From assembly GCA_965200795.1 (NCBI GenBank), contig CBDAVB010000003.1, positions 62,001 to 126,000 on the forward strand: a stretch of DNA of 64,000 nucleotides, written 5' to 3'. The stretch is from Parashewanella sp965200795 (GTDB lineage Bacteria; Pseudomonadota; Gammaproteobacteria; Enterobacterales; Shewanellaceae). The first letter of the stretch is position 1; every line of letters begins with the position of its first letter. Positions 1 through 8,331 of this stretch are shown piece by piece. A program made the translations under genes and the position numbers. The notes below the pieces were generated by a model that was not told where the DNA came from, searched no databases, and saw only the letters and a program-made list of their open reading frames with translations.

Positions 1-503
1 CCACGTTTAGCCGCCGTTTCATCGAATCCAATAGCTTTAAGTGCTGACAAGTCCATCAATGCTAATGCCTTGCTGACGTAGTGTTTGATGATGCGCCAAA
101 TACGTTTGTCACGAATTCCAACATATTCAGCACATGCCTTAACCGGCATTTCACGAGCCAGTACCAATACAGATTGTTCGAACAATAACGTGAATTTACT
201 ACCCGCTCTCGCCCAAGGGACATTGACACGCTTAACGCCATGCTCAGCACATCGAGTTCTCGGGACGTTTGCTTTGATATAACAGTGATGCTGAAAGAAA
301 TTGAGATGACGCCAAGTCAGCGATTTAAAGTCATGTGCCGGACAAGCTTTTGAGCAAGTCGGGCAGGGATACAAGCTTCCTCGTTCAGCTTCAATTTCGA
401 GAACAAGTTCATTAGGTGAGGCTAATATATCCAGGTGTTGGTTAACCAACTTCCAAGGCGCTTCTATACCAAGGCCGAGCATCAAAACTTGATTTCCATC
501 CAT
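1..503 (-). CDS. ISL3-family transposase, N-terminal part (partial)
   Basis: A DDE transposase that would move the ISL3 element. About 167 residues are present and the C-terminus lies beyond the left edge. The N-terminal zinc-binding region is visible (CPTC near residue 47, then a Cys/His-rich stretch), followed by the helix-turn-helix and the start of the catalytic region (GFDETAAK). This is the standard layout of IS1001/ISL3 transposases. The ATG at 503 is chosen because GGAAG lies about 7 bases upstream. No frameshift is seen in the visible part, so it may be functional. Confidence 0.8.
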   Translation of the reverse strand, partial: MDGNQVLMLGLGIEAPWKLVNQHLDILASPNELVLEIEAERGSLYPCPTCSKACPAHDFKSLTWRHLNFFQHHCYIKANVPRTRCAEHGVKRVNVPWARAGSKFTLLFEQSVLVLAREMPVKACAEYVGIRDKRIWRIIKHYVSKALALMDLSALKAIGFDETAAKR

Positions 504-589
504 GTATTTACTTCCAACTCTTGACTGCAAAACTGGGTTTATTATCTCAGAAATAAATCCATTAAATCCACACTAAACGACGAAGAGCC
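1..589 (-). mobile_element. ISL3-family insertion sequence, partial (cut by window edge)
   Basis: One end of an ISL3-type element. Its outer terminus, read on the minus strand from 589, begins GGCTCTTCGTCG, which fits the GGCTCTT start common to ISL3-family inverted repeats. The transposase reads away from this end and leaves the window at position 1. The element lies inside an IS66 tnpC fragment, whose sequence resumes at 590. The 8-bp target duplication expected of ISL3 cannot be checked because the other end is outside the window. Confidence 0.75.
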
Positions 590-904
590 TAAATAAGTCA
601 CCTTGCTGCGGGCATTGCTCTGAGCCGCGACCAAACTTATCGTGCTTCATTAAGCGCAACTGCTCCCGGAAATTGGCTAAAGCTTCCTTAAGCTCAGCGA
701 ATTTTGGTCTTTTTCTTTGAGTTGATTATCCTTGACGGTGAGCTCAGTATCTTTTTGGGTTAACCGCTCCGCATCCGCTTCGATTTTGCGGCGAAGTTGC
801 TTAATCAGCTTGAGTCTTTCCGGCACCATTCTGCGCTCCGCGAGTAATTGGGCTTGCAGCTCGGCGACGGTATCAGGAAGTGGCACATCAACAAACATTT
901 TCAT
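590..904 (-). pseudogene. IS66-family tnpC, N-terminal fragment, frameshifted
   Basis: The start of an IS66 TnpC transposase. It reads LPDTVAELQAQLLAERR followed by a Lys/Glu-rich coiled coil, as TnpC N-termini do. Near 702 the reading frame shifts; in the next frame the protein continues with FREQLRLMKHDKFGRGSEQ, which matches the conserved block before the TnpC zinc region. The gene stops abruptly at 590, where the ISL3 element has inserted. It is a dead remnant. Confidence 0.75.
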
Positions 905-916
905 GAGTTCAGCTCC

Positions 917-1144
917 TTAACCAGCGTTGTCCTGAGTCACTTTTTTTTGGGATTTTTCGACACGGACAAAAGCGGAAGGCTGAGCCTGTTGGTGTACCGT
1001 TGAAAACTGGTGCAATCGGTAATGTTGAAGGTAGAAATCTCTGGCACGGATGTTTTGCTGCGCGCAAAACTCAGACACAGATAACCCCGAAGCGTGTTGA
1101 GCTTCAATGAGCCGCGGCCAGTCATCAGAATGTGGAAAATGCAT
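917..1144 (-). CDS. IS66-family TnpA-like accessory protein
   Basis: A 75-residue protein with the helix-turn-helix of IS66 TnpA (SDDWPRLIEAQHASGLSVSEF, partial motif FCAQQNIRARDFY). It is read in the same direction as the tnpC fragment, 12 bases before it. The usual tnpB between tnpA and tnpC is missing, so the element has been internally deleted. The product is shorter than the usual TnpA of about 100 residues. It is probably non-functional alone. Confidence 0.65.
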   Translation of the reverse strand: MHFPHSDDWPRLIEAQHASGLSVSEFCAQQNIRARDFYLQHYRLHQFSTVHQQAQPSAFVRVEKSQKKVTQDNAG

Positions 1145-1286
1145 TATTAAACTCCGAATTATTAGGACGGAGCAATAATGGCAAGGAAAAATTAAACAGA
1201 AAATACGCAGTTTAGCAGATGCTTACAATTTTACCGCAATAGTAATAGTATAGTTGAGTCCTTAGAATCGTTTATGTTGCTGCCGG

Positions 1287-2416
1287 ATGTCTACTTCAAT
1301 ATACATTTCTAGCGAGTCCGGACGGATAATCAAACTTGCCTCAAATAAACTTCACGGAATGGAAAAAAGAGTCTTTATGGCTGAAGTGTCTAAAACCTTC
1401 TGTTGCGGGAGTAGTCCCAGATTAACGGAAACAGAGTCTGGCTGGGGGATAAAAGCTGCAGAACCCGGGCTTCATGAGCTGGAAACCGGGTTTGAATGCT
1501 CCGGGCATTATGAAGGAAAGCACAGAAGTGAGGAGAATAATCCTCAGCCGGAGGCGGATATTCGGGCGTTAGTCGATCCGGAGTCACAAGCTTATCCAAA
1601 ATTTAAAAATTCATTTGCTTATACTCGAATTACAGCCAAAGGTGTTCGCAAAAAGCTGATTGAGGAAAAAGGCTGGGACTGTGAAGATTTACCAAAAGAA
1701 AGAAGGATTAATGATATGTTGAATCGACTTGGCCGCAAACCGCAGCGGGTTCAAAAAACCAGGCCTCAAAAAAATTCCCCAAACAGACGCCATCTTTAAA
1801 AATTTAAATAAAATCAACAAAGAAACGGCAGGAAATAAAAAAGTTATCCGTATTAGTATAGATTGCAAAGCCACGGTTAATCCGGAGGGATTAATGCGGT
1901 GCAAGCTTAAGATCACGACATGGATGTAAAAGATTTATTCCGTTCGCAATACTGAACCTGGAAAACGACCGACTTCATGTGCTTTACGGTAACTCAAGTA
2001 AAACCGGCGACTTCATTTGTGACGCTTTAGAGTGGTGGTGGGATTTAATTAAAGACGAACATCCAGAGGCAGAGGAGCTGGTTATTTTTTCAGATAACGG
2101 ATCGGAAAATAGCGGATGCCGGACTCAGTATCTTTTTAGATTAAGGCAGTTCAGTGAAAAATCGAGACCGGGGATTCGCAATATTTATTATCCGCCTTAT
2201 CACAGCAAATATAACCCTATTGAACGAGTATGGTCATCGTTAGAAAAGCATTGGAATGGTACATTACTGAGTTCAGTGGATACTGTTCCGGAGCGGACGA
2301 AAACAATGACTTGGAAGGCTATGACTCCGGTTGTCAATTTAATCGATAAGGTTTACTCAAAAGGAGTCAGGCTAACAAAAAGTGAAAAAGAAGATGTCGA
2401 AGATAAAATCATCTGA
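1287..2416 (+). pseudogene. ISAzo13-family transposase, degraded copy 1
   Basis: Homologous along its length to the second copy at 51485-52692 on the other strand. The first part (MSTSIYISSESGRII to about residue 160) is in frame. It then shifts at a poly-A tract (seven A at about 1768-1774), where the family reads QKKIPETDAIF. A second lesion near 1880 removes about 28 bases relative to copy 2, at the block encoding the GEFSRHGQSGG region. The catalytic part (DNGSENSGCRTQYLF, YHSKYNPIERVWSSLEKHW) is intact in the third frame. Two lesions make this copy inactive. Confidence 0.8.
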
Positions 2417-2464
2417 AATAGTGAGTTACCTAAGTGAGATCTGCTTATTATGCCAGAGGGAGTA

Positions 2465-2579
2465 CTAGGTGCCCGACAAGGCGCCCGCGGTAATACCGGC
2501 AGTTTTTCAAGCAAGAGTAACACTGTAGCGTGCTTAAGACGGGCGTCAGAACAGTGAAAAACTTATAGTCGGGTACTTA
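2465..2579. repeat. MITE family 1, 5'-truncated copy
   Basis: Matches the right-hand two thirds of the repeats at 13878-14039 and 17692-17846, including the GGTAATACCGGC core, CAAGAGTAAC, and the terminus ACTTATAGTCGGGTACTTA. The left terminus is missing; the match begins at the internal GTGCCCGACAAGGCGC. It joins the decayed end of ISAzo13 copy 1. Confidence 0.75.
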
Positions 2580-2701
2580 CCGTCAATTTAACAAAGGACT
2601 TGTTGTCCGCGTCGGTTTCAATTTAGTGAAACGGCCTTCGGACTTGATGGGTTTTCTTTGGTGGATAAAAAAAAGACCGAAATAAATGATATGCTGATAA
2701 A

Positions 2702-2777
2702 TGGCTCCCCAGACTGGACTCGAACCAGTGACATACGGATTAACAGTCCGCCGTTCTACCAACTGAACTACAGGGGA
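2702..2777 (-). tRNA. asnT: tRNA-Asn (anticodon GTT), copy 3 of 3
   Basis: A 76-nt cloverleaf with encoded CCA. It has the anticodon loop CTGTTAA, the T-arm GGTTCGAGTCC, and the D-arm GTTCAGTTGGTAGAAC. It is the last of three identical tandem copies transcribed leftward. The acceptor stem TCCCCTG pairs with CTGGGGA except for a U6-U67 mismatch present in all three copies. Confidence 0.95.
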
Positions 2778-2802
2778 ATCGATTATGATGCTGAAAAAGC
2801 GC

Positions 2803-2878
2803 TGGCTCCCCAGACTGGACTCGAACCAGTGACATACGGATTAACAGTCCGCCGTTCTACCAACTGAACTACAGGGGA
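2803..2878 (-). tRNA. asnU: tRNA-Asn (anticodon GTT), copy 2 of 3
   Basis: Identical over 76 nt to its two neighbours, with CCA encoded. It is separated from copy 3 by 25 nt and from copy 1 by 40 nt, consistent with one polycistronic tRNA transcript. The gene symbol is a generic tRNA-Asn name. Confidence 0.95.
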
Positions 2879-2918
2879 ATCGTTTTTCTTTAACATCTTG
2901 TTCTTACGAGTTGTAAAT

Positions 2919-2994
2919 TGGCTCCCCAGACTGGACTCGAACCAGTGACATACGGATTAACAGTCCGCCGTTCTACCAACTGAACTACAGGGGA
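2919..2994 (-). tRNA. asnV: tRNA-Asn (anticodon GTT), copy 1 of 3
   Basis: The first of the three identical tRNA-Asn genes and the closest to the shared promoter at 3027-3055. It sits downstream of asnS, the enzyme that charges it, and is read in the same direction. However, an asnS terminator and a separate promoter lie between them, so they are probably independent transcripts. Confidence 0.95.
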
Positions 2995-3026
2995 AAGGAA
3001 TCAACATCTCGTTAAGAACGGAGCGC

Positions 3027-3055
3027 ATCTTAAAACGGACTTGACAGCGAGTCAA
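3027..3055 (-). promoter_or_regulatory. sigma-70 promoter of the tRNA-Asn cluster
   Basis: Read on the minus strand: a -35 box TTGACT, a 17-base spacer, and a -10 box TAAGAT. It is followed by a GC-rich stretch (GCGCTCCG) like the discriminator of stringently controlled stable-RNA promoters. It lies just upstream of tRNA-Asn copy 1. Confidence 0.7.
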
Positions 3056-3123
3056 CTCAGGTTTTAAAAAAAAGTGTAATTAAGCTGTTAAGTGGTTATC
3101 TAATCGTCATTATGCTCAATAAA

Positions 3124-3155
3124 TAAAAAAGGCAGCTGGTTATTCAGCTGCCTTT
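3124..3155 (-). terminator. rho-independent terminator of asnS
   Basis: A perfect 8-bp stem GGCAGCTG/CAGCTGCC with a 6-base loop, followed on the minus strand by a run of T. It lies 18 bases after the asnS stop codon. Confidence 0.85.
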
Positions 3156-3172
3156 GAAAAATCTGAATAAGG

Positions 3173-4573
3173 TCAGAAATTCGCGCTTCTGGGGGCGCGG
3201 GGGAACGGCATCACGTCACGAATGTTTGAAACACCAGTGACATAAGAAACTAAACGCTCAAAACCCAGACCGAAACCAGAGTGAGGTACAGTGCCGTAAC
3301 GACGTAGATCGCGGTACCACCAGTAATCTTCTTTATTCAGATCCATTTCTTCAAGACGCGCGTCTAGTACATCCAGACGCTCTTCACGTTGAGCGCCGCC
3401 GATGATTTCGCCAATGCCCGGCGCTAATACATCCATTGCGGCAACGGTTTTACCATCATCGTTCAGACGCATATAGAATGCTTTAATATCTTTCGGATAG
3501 TTCTTAACAACGACAGGTGCTTTAAAATGTTCCTCAGCTAAGTAACGCTCATGCTCTGAACTTAAATCGATACCCCATTCAACTTTGAACTCAAAAACTT
3601 TGCCGCAGTTTTGAAGGATCTCAATAGCGTCAGTATAGTCAACTTGTGCAAAATCAGAGTTAACGAAAGCTTCAAGACGTTCAATTGCTGTTTTCTCTAC
3701 ACGTTGAGCAAAGAACTCAAGGTCATCACGGCATTCAGTTAGTGCGGCATTGAAAGCGTATTTCAACATTTGCTCTGCCAGATCCGCAACATCATCAAGA
3801 TCAGCAAAAGCGACCTCAGGCTCAACCATCCAGAATTCAGCCAGATGACGGCTGGTGTTTGAATTTTCCGCTCGGAATGCCGGGCCGAAGGTATAAACCT
3901 TAGAAAGCGCACAGGCGTATGTTTCAGCGTTTAACTGGCCTGATACCGTTAAGAAAGATTCTTTACCGAAGAAATCTTTGTCGTAATCCACCTCACCTTT
4001 ATCAGTCAGAGGGATATTTTGCATATCTAACGTAGATACACGGAACATTTCACCCGCACCTTCGCAGTCTGACGCTGTGATAAGGGGCGTAGAGACCCAC
4101 AGAAATCCCTGCTCATGATAAAAACGGTGAATGGCTTGTGACAGACAGTTACGAACACGCATTACTGCGCCGATGATGTTGGTTCTCGGGCGAAGGTGAG
4201 CCAGTTCACGTAAATGTTCAATCGAGTGGCGTTTCGCGGCCATCGGGTAAGTATCGGGATCATCCACCCAGCCCGCAACTTCAACGTCAGTAACCTGAAG
4301 TTCAAACTTTTGACCTTTGCCCGGAGATTCTGCTACTTCTCCCGTCATCACTACTGAGCAACCAGCGGTCAGGCGTAAAACTTCATCCTGGTAATTATTC
4401 AGAGAATTCGGAACAACGCCTTGGATAGGGTCAAAGCAAGAGCCGTCATAAACGGCCAGAAAAGAGATCCCCGCTTTGGAATCACGACGGGTCCTTACCC
4501 AGCCCCGCACCGAGACGGTAGAACCCACGGAATACTCCCCTTTAAAAACAGAGGCGATGCTTACGATAGTCAT
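3173..4573 (-). CDS. asnS: asparaginyl-tRNA synthetase
   Basis: Class IIb aminoacyl-tRNA synthetase that charges tRNA-Asn with asparagine in the cytoplasm. The 466 residues equal the usual bacterial AsnS length. An N-terminal OB-fold anticodon-binding domain (VSVRGWVRTRRDSKAGISF) is followed by the class II catalytic core, with motif 2 at FRAENSNTSRHLAEFWMVE and motif 3 at GFGLGFERLV. The start is the ATG at 4573, which gives the conserved MTIVSIASVF N-terminus and has GGAG upstream. The frame stays open to 4720, but that extension is encoded by the end of a MITE (4662-4965) and is not part of the protein. The MITE lies 89 bases upstream of the start and could affect the promoter. Confidence 0.98.
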   Translation of the reverse strand: MTIVSIASVFKGEYSVGSTVSVRGWVRTRRDSKAGISFLAVYDGSCFDPIQGVVPNSLNNYQDEVLRLTAGCSVVMTGEVAESPGKGQKFELQVTDVEVAGWVDDPDTYPMAAKRHSIEHLRELAHLRPRTNIIGAVMRVRNCLSQAIHRFYHEQGFLWVSTPLITASDCEGAGEMFRVSTLDMQNIPLTDKGEVDYDKDFFGKESFLTVSGQLNAETYACALSKVYTFGPAFRAENSNTSRHLAEFWMVEPEVAFADLDDVADLAEQMLKYAFNAALTECRDDLEFFAQRVEKTAIERLEAFVNSDFAQVDYTDAIEILQNCGKVFEFKVEWGIDLSSEHERYLAEEHFKAPVVVKNYPKDIKAFYMRLNDDGKTVAAMDVLAPGIGEIIGGAQREERLDVLDARLEEMDLNKEDYWWYRDLRRYGTVPHSGFGLGFERLVSYVTGVSNIRDVMPFPRAPRSANF

Positions 4574-4661
4574 TGTTGCTTGATTCTCCGATAAAGCAAT
4601 ACATAAAAACAGAGCGCTTATATTACCTTTTATAGTTTGAGAAACAAGGGTAAATCTTTTG

Positions 4662-4965
4662 TAAGGAACTGTCCCGAAATAACTTCCCGATTTGTTACTG
4701 CTTAAAATTGCCAATATCAAGGCATGAAGAATGAAGTTTAGTCATTCTAAATGATTGATGAGTAACGCAGAGAGTGGCAATTTTAAGCGTAACCCTTTGG
4801 TCTGTGTTTATTTTTGGCTTCTACGGCGTTGTCGAAAGCTTATGTAGAAACGAAGTAACGACAGTTTTGTATGTCGGTAATGACTACACCTCGCTTTCTC
4901 CGCCTTGTATAAGCCAAAAATAAACGACAGCAAAAACAGGGAAGTTATTTTGGGACAGTTCCTAA
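4662..4965. repeat. MITE family 2, long copy with TAA target duplication
   Basis: Ends are inverted repeats of about 22 bases: GGAACTGTCCCGAAATAACT on the left and its near-perfect complement ending GACAGTTCC on the right. TAA flanks both sides (4662-4664 and 4963-4965), consistent with a 3-bp target duplication. It holds an internal 14-bp perfect inverted repeat (GCTTAAAATTGCCA) not present in this form in the shorter copies. No coding sequence. Related copies are at 50094-50256, 53589-53629 and 57679-57860. Confidence 0.75.
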
Positions 4966-4971
4966 CGTTAT

Positions 4972-5131
4972 TAAGTACCCGCGCAGATGTAATCGAATAA
5001 ATCTGACGTTCAGTTCAGGCGCTGTAAAAGGCGCGCCTGCGCGGTAATACGGAAGTTTTTAAAGCAGGAGCTTAGCGGCAGAGCGCTTAAAAAGAACATC
5101 AAAAAAATGATTTTATTCAAACGGGTACTTA
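4972..5131. repeat. MITE family 1, divergent copy
   Basis: Begins TAAGTACCCG and ends CGGGTACTTA. The interior shares GACGTTCAGTTCAGGCGC and GCGCGGTAATAC with the other family 1 copies but is otherwise diverged. It follows the MITE family 2 copy with only 6 bases between them. Confidence 0.65.
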
Positions 5132-5300
5132 CTAAACAAGAGTGTTTTGACTCAGGTGAATTGCTTTTAACGTCAGCGATACCATAAATTTTTGCGGGTT
5201 TAGTGTTGAAGGACTTTACCTGTTGTGCATTAATATGAATATGCGGTAATCAGATTACAAGCTAAATTGTCCCCTGTTAAATAGCTGAATTGTGTTCTTT

Positions 5301-5514
5301 TAATTACCCGTGCAAATAAAACCGAATAGTTTTACCGATATTCAAAACGGTCGTTATTTCATTCGCGTCAAGTTCAAGTCAACTGGCGTTTCAAAACCGT
5401 CTCGTAAACTAATTCGGCACTCTTTTAAGCGAGAGGAAAGCATAAGCGAGAGGAAAGCTGCGGAGCGTCAGAAAAAGAATGCCAGAAATAGGGCTTTATT
5501 CGCATGAGTACTTA
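5301..5514. repeat. possible decayed MITE family 1 relative
   Basis: Imperfect terminal inverted repeats: TAATTACCCGTGCAAATAAA at the left and TAAGTACTCATGCGAATAAA read inward from the right. The interior has fragments resembling family 1 (CGATATTC, GAGCGTCAGAAAAA). A 65-codon open frame spans nearly the whole repeat from a GTG at 5310. It lies wholly within the repeat, has no ribosome-binding site, and is not called as a gene. The stretch 5132-5300 holds nothing recognised. Confidence 0.4.
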
Positions 5515-5571
5515 CGTTTATTGCGCTATGCGCTTGATCTAAATCCCGCTTGCAGAATCGAGGTATAACTT

Positions 5572-7653
5572 ATGTTAAAAGCAGCCGATACATCAGCCCC
5601 TGAACAAACAGAATCGCTAAAAGAGCTGGTTGATAGAAACTCAACACGGCTACCCTTGAAAATATCATTTAATATAAGCGGGACATTAAATAACTGGGAA
5701 AGCCGAGAAATAACCTATATTGCCAGTAAGCCACTCACAACTTTTGACGTTCCGGTTGTAGTAGATTTTTTTAGCAATAAATGCGATTATCAATTTCATC
5801 TGTTAAAAGTCAGCAAGTTAAAAAAAAATGTCTGGCAATTTAAAGGAACCAATTCACCTTTGCCAATGTATGAACATGTTGAATCAGAACTGAAAAGTAT
5901 AGCAGGAAAACTGAACTCTGAAAACGCTGATGTTTTAATAAAATATATACTTACCCAGTCAAAGTTAATTGATAAAGCTCATTTTGAAAGTATTTTAAAA
6001 TTAGGTTATAACTTAAAGTTGGCGATAACTGATAAAATGACAAAGGCTAAATCTATAACTTATTTTTACCAGCCTGAAGGAAAAGATAAAATAGTGCATT
6101 ATAGAAATTATGTGCCATGTATCATTGAGAATGTTAATTTAGACACCGAACAAGAAATTAAACTATTTGAAGAGGTTAAGTGTAAGATAGAAAATCACGC
6201 TACAGAAAAACAACAACGACTTTACAAAGTTAATGATCAACTAAATAAAATATTTCCTCCTGAATGCAGGCAGCATAAGCTATACCCGAAAATTTGTGAT
6301 AAAAGTTTAATGGGCTTTGAGGGTACGGCCATTAATTTTTTTATTAAATATCTTTATGAGCAATCGGAAATAATTGAATGTTTAATACATCAACTGCCGC
6401 CCTCAGCCATAAATGAAGCATTAAATTATGTAGTAGCTGACACAGAGGGTTTAGAAACAATATTAACCATTCTGTTAGATGAGTTTAGCCCAAAACCTTG
6501 CTCCACATCTAAGGTTCATAATACTCCAGATGATTCACAAAGTGTTTTATTTAAGTCCATAAAATTAGGAAAAGCATCGTATCTCGCTATTATTCTTGAA
6601 CACTTATCTTTGACAGAGTTTGAGCTAAATGCGGCTTTCAATTACTTTATTTCAAATGCCGATGAAAATGATGATGTAGATATGTTAGTTAAATTATTAG
6701 CAAAAGGCGCTAATCCAAATTTTAAGGCGGAAAGAGAAAAGGGGAATAGTAATACTATTTTTATGAGAGCACTTTTTCATAAAAAACACATGTGTATTGA
6801 ATATATGTTAAATAATTGTCCGGTCAATTTGTCAATTAGAAATAAGAATGGTGATACGGCTATTCATTTAGCGTTGAAATGTTATACATCAAAAGAAAAG
6901 TTAGTAAAAGCGGATTTTAAGTCAGTAAAAGCGAATTTTGAGTTATTGTTAAGCAAAATCTCTGATAAAGAGAGCCTTATTTCTGCATTGAATAAAGATA
7001 AAAAAAGCGCTCTAACTATATCATGTTCAGTTCGAGGTTGCTGGATTGATGAGGCGATTTTGTCTGAACTTGATGGTTATTTTAATGAATCTCACGTAAC
7101 CCCTACCCCTTTTCATGTTAGGGAATTGTTTTTATTCTTAAATGAAGCTCTTCGGCTCTCTCCATGTTCTCACATAAAAAAATTGTATGAATTTAATGTT
7201 ATAAGAAAAATCCCTTTTATTCTTAGTGTTGATGACCAAAAGGTTAAGTTTAAAAGTGGTGCTGAATTATTTAAATCCAGTTCAGATATTGAATTAGGGG
7301 AATTGGTAAAAACTGATGGTAAGATAATTTGTTTAACCGAGAGTCTTGCGGAAAAAAGTAAATTTGAGAGATACTTTGCAATGCAGGATGTTATTCTGGA
7401 ATGTGATAACATTGATTTTGTTTGTGAGTTTATGCGCTATCAAACTCAACCACAAAATTATGGAGTAGAGCTAAATATGCTTCGTAAAAAAAACCCTGAT
7501 TCTATTGCTTATCAGCTTAAAGAGTCAGAGTTTTTAAAAAAACAACATGAATATATCCAAAAAAATAAGGATAATGAAAAGCTAAAAGAGATATTAAACG
7601 CAGAAAAAACTGACTCAGATCAAAAAGGAAATGATGATGAGTTTTCTGACTGA
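5572..7653 (+). CDS. ankyrin-repeat-like hypothetical protein (693 aa)
   Basis: A soluble protein without signal peptide or membrane segment. Ankyrin-like helices are recognisable around residues 355-450, for example DMLVKLLAKGANPNFKA and NLSIRNKNGDTAIHLALK. The repeats are degenerate and fewer than in a typical ankyrin protein. Ankyrin repeats mediate protein binding; the partner and function are unknown. The C-terminus is charged and probably disordered (rich in Lys, Glu, Asp). Codons are strikingly A/T-rich compared with the flanking core genes, which suggests horizontal acquisition. It stands alone, between the MITE cluster and convergent nudL. It could be a secreted effector, but no secretion signal was identified. 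Confidence 0.7.
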   Translation: MLKAADTSAPEQTESLKELVDRNSTRLPLKISFNISGTLNNWESREITYIASKPLTTFDVPVVVDFFSNKCDYQFHLLKVSKLKKNVWQFKGTNSPLPMYEHVESELKSIAGKLNSENADVLIKYILTQSKLIDKAHFESILKLGYNLKLAITDKMTKAKSITYFYQPEGKDKIVHYRNYVPCIIENVNLDTEQEIKLFEEVKCKIENHATEKQQRLYKVNDQLNKIFPPECRQHKLYPKICDKSLMGFEGTAINFFIKYLYEQSEIIECLIHQLPPSAINEALNYVVADTEGLETILTILLDEFSPKPCSTSKVHNTPDDSQSVLFKSIKLGKASYLAIILEHLSLTEFELNAAFNYFISNADENDDVDMLVKLLAKGANPNFKAEREKGNSNTIFMRALFHKKHMCIEYMLNNCPVNLSIRNKNGDTAIHLALKCYTSKEKLVKADFKSVKANFELLLSKISDKESLISALNKDKKSALTISCSVRGCWIDEAILSELDGYFNESHVTPTPFHVRELFLFLNEALRLSPCSHIKKLYEFNVIRKIPFILSVDDQKVKFKSGAELFKSSSDIELGELVKTDGKIICLTESLAEKSKFERYFAMQDVILECDNIDFVCEFMRYQTQPQNYGVELNMLRKKNPDSIAYQLKESEFLKKQHEYIQKNKDNEKLKEILNAEKTDSDQKGNDDEFSD

Positions 7654-7738
7654 GTAATTGTAAAGGAAATAAAGAAATTTAACTTTGAAAAAACTTAGGG
7701 CCGCCTACAAATAATGCACATGTGCGGCGCTTCCTGCT

Positions 7739-8326
7739 TCAATAAATTTTGTTCATCAGTACATCAATAATTGAAGCTGTTATTCCCCAAATGTATTCGC
7801 CTTGGCTGTGAAGCACTAACACCTCATATTCAGTACCTTTTTGTGATGTTTTAATGGCCGAGCGATTATCGGGCTTAGCAAATTCTGTGACATTGACACT
7901 GAAACAGCGGCTGACTTCATTCGGATCGAGCTTTAATTCGCTTACGTCATCAACAAACGCGATGACAGGAAAGACTTTGAACCCGGTATAAGTATGCTGA
8001 GTCGGCAGAAGGCCTAAAATTTCAATCAATTCTGAGCCGATACCGATTTCTTCGTGTGTTTCCCGCAGGGCGGTATCGATATGGTTTTTATCTTCTTTAA
8101 TCACTTTGCCCCCGGGAAAGCAGACTTGACCGGGATGATGTTTTAAATGAAACGGGCGCTGAGTAAACAGCAAGTGCACTTCGCCATTGACTTCATGAGC
8201 CGGGATAAGCACCGCGGATTCCCGATACGTTTTATGCCTGGCGATGTGTTCGGGAACGCAAAAGCGATCGGCATGCTCAGGTTGCGGGCTTAATAACAAT
8301 CGCCTTAAGAATTCCTGTTTATTCAT
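7739..8326 (-). CDS. nudL: Nudix hydrolase, CoA pyrophosphatase family
   Basis: Likely cleaves coenzyme A or its derivatives at the pyrophosphate to give phosphopantetheine and 3',5'-ADP. The NudL signature is visible: the HHPGQVCFPGGKV block followed by the Nudix box ending ALRETHEEIGIG. That box binds the catalytic metal through the Glu pair. The 195 residues match the NudL length of about 190. It starts 5 bases after the pabB stop on the same strand, so the two are co-transcribed, as in other gammaproteobacteria. The substrate is assigned from family only. Confidence 0.88.
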   Translation of the reverse strand: MNKQEFLRRLLLSPQPEHADRFCVPEHIARHKTYRESAVLIPAHEVNGEVHLLFTQRPFHLKHHPGQVCFPGGKVIKEDKNHIDTALRETHEEIGIGSELIEILGLLPTQHTYTGFKVFPVIAFVDDVSELKLDPNEVSRCFSVNVTEFAKPDNRSAIKTSQKGTEYEVLVLHSQGEYIWGITASIIDVLMNKIY

Positions 8327-8331
8327 TTTCG

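Larger units (their letters stand above)
590..1226 (-). mobile_element. IS66-family element remnant
   Basis: Contains the tnpA-like gene and the 5' part of tnpC. The outer end, read on the minus strand from 1226, begins GTAAGCATCTGC, matching the GTAAGC start of IS66 inverted repeats. The other end is lost beneath the ISL3 insertion. On the right it abuts the ISAzo13 copy directly: the sequence shared between the two ISAzo13 copies starts at 1227. Confidence 0.65.

Noticed and set aside
2658..2867. Open frame of 69 codons across two tRNA genes
   Set aside because: It is antisense to tRNA-Asn and encodes the well-known spurious peptide seen opposite tRNA genes.
4574..4720. N-terminal extension of AsnS
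   Set aside because: The extra codons are partly encoded by a MITE end, the internal ATG at 4573 has a ribosome site, and it gives the exact family length.
5310..5507. 65-codon open frame
   Set aside because: It lies wholly inside a decayed MITE-like repeat, starts at GTG without a ribosome site, and has no recognisable product.
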